From: DATGKD01 sp035294855
GTDB lineage: Bacteria > Actinomycetota > Acidimicrobiia > Acidimicrobiales > UBA8190
Direction: 5' to 3'
NCBI GenBank assembly: GCA_035294855.1
Contig: DATGKD010000231.1
Coordinates: 1-22,980 of the forward strand
Length of the DNA stretch: 22,980 bases
Part shown: piece after piece, positions 22,689 through 22,980 of the stretch
How positions within the stretch are numbered: the first letter of the stretch is position 1
Layout: each line of letters begins with the position of its first letter
Notes under the pieces: model-generated
The model's database searches: none
The model's input: the letters and a program-made list of their open reading frames with translations, nothing else
Told to the model about the DNA's origin: nothing
Translations under genes and position numbers: made by a program

Positions 22689-22980
22689 GTGCGGGTCGTC
22701 CGCATCGTGGCCATGGGCGTGTCGATCGCGCTCGGCACGACATCGTGCAGCTCTCCTGGTCGCGGCCCTCGCGCCGAACGACACACCGGGGCATCGACGA
22801 CGTCGTCGTCTTCCGGCGCAGCGTCGTCGACCACCGCCGCCGGTGGCGTGCGCACCGTTCTCTCTCCCATCGGCCTCAACATCCGCTCCCAGCCCTCGAG
22901 CTCGGCGTCGGTCGTCCGGACGGCAGCGCAGGGTGCCGTCCTCACGGTGCTCGCCCATACCGACCAGGGCGGTGGATGGT
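22689..22980 (+). CDS. Putative secreted lipoprotein with SH3b domain (3' end outside window)
   Basis: The frame from GTG 22689 stays open to the right edge (97 codons). Residues 1-20 (VRVVRIVAMGVSIALGTTSC) form a short basic, then hydrophobic, signal peptide ending in a lipobox-like TTSC, less perfect than the L-A-G-C consensus. A Ser/Thr/Ala/Gly-rich linker follows to about residue 55. Then comes a bacterial SH3-like repeat (GLNIRSQPSSSASVVRTAAQ, then GAVLTVL and QGGGW), a fold often used to bind cell-wall peptides. An extracytoplasmic, membrane-tethered, wall-associated role is inferred. What domain follows cannot be seen. A leaderless start is suggested by TAGGGT 8 nt upstream. Confidence 0.7.
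   Translation, partial: MRVVRIVAMGVSIALGTTSCSSPGRGPRAERHTGASTTSSSSGAASSTTAAGGVRTVLSPIGLNIRSQPSSSASVVRTAAQGAVLTVLAHTDQGGGW

Noticed and set aside
22467..22958. A 163-codon minus-strand frame near the right edge
   Set aside because: It overlaps the hydrolase remnant frame and the plus-strand lipoprotein start, both of which have recognisable protein features.

Overview
The window reads as chromosomal DNA of a high-GC actinobacterium. Supporting signs are the strong G/C bias at third codon positions, many GTG starts, a mycothiol-type maleylpyruvate-isomerase-fold protein, a DUF5679 zinc ribbon, and a gene order (tig-clpP-clpX-folC-ndk, mreBCD-mrdA, then a radical SAM protein, DUF2344 and a probable RNase E/G) known from Actinobacteria. 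An Acidimicrobiia-like lineage is my inference from gene content and style; no rRNA or other marker is present. No tRNA, rRNA, CRISPR array, insertion sequence or prophage gene was seen, and coding density is very high.

Layout. Positions 1-13334 are one long minus-strand stretch read right to left. Trigger factor, ClpP and ClpX (protein folding and turnover) are followed by folC (folate polyglutamylation) and ndk (NTP supply). After a 221-bp gap with a candidate promoter come mreB, mreC, mreD and mrdA/PBP2 (the cell-wall elongation machine). Next are a TIGR03960-type radical SAM protein coupled to its DUF2344 partner, and the 5' end of a gene that is probably RNase E/G, cut by the window edge. 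rodA, valS and a second clpP, which often sit in such loci, are absent from this stretch.

Positions 13416-15712 hold a maleylpyruvate-isomerase-family protein (minus), a 49-residue DUF5679 zinc ribbon (plus) and a Ppx/GppA phosphatase (minus). Positions 15806-20408 form a carbon-metabolism block. Phosphoketolase (minus) and acetate kinase (plus) diverge from a gap of only 29 bp and together would turn xylulose-5-P or fructose-6-P into acetate plus ATP. A zinc alcohol dehydrogenase follows on the plus strand. Positions 20454-22591 are minus-strand: two adjacent DUF202 membrane proteins, an APH-fold kinase, D-aminoacyl-tRNA deacylase, and a 53-codon internally deleted remnant of an alpha/beta hydrolase. 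The right edge carries the start of a plus-strand SH3b lipoprotein.

The most coherent non-coding signal is a set of six genes (tig, ndk, ppx, a DUF202 gene, the hydrolase remnant, the lipoprotein) whose start codon lies 6-10 nt after a TANNNT -10-like hexamer, with no Shine-Dalgarno sequence between. This is the arrangement expected of leaderless or nearly leaderless transcripts. Several other genes carry a strong Shine-Dalgarno sequence instead. I found no convincing new multi-gene defence or mobile system; the window is mostly housekeeping with some unusual local details.
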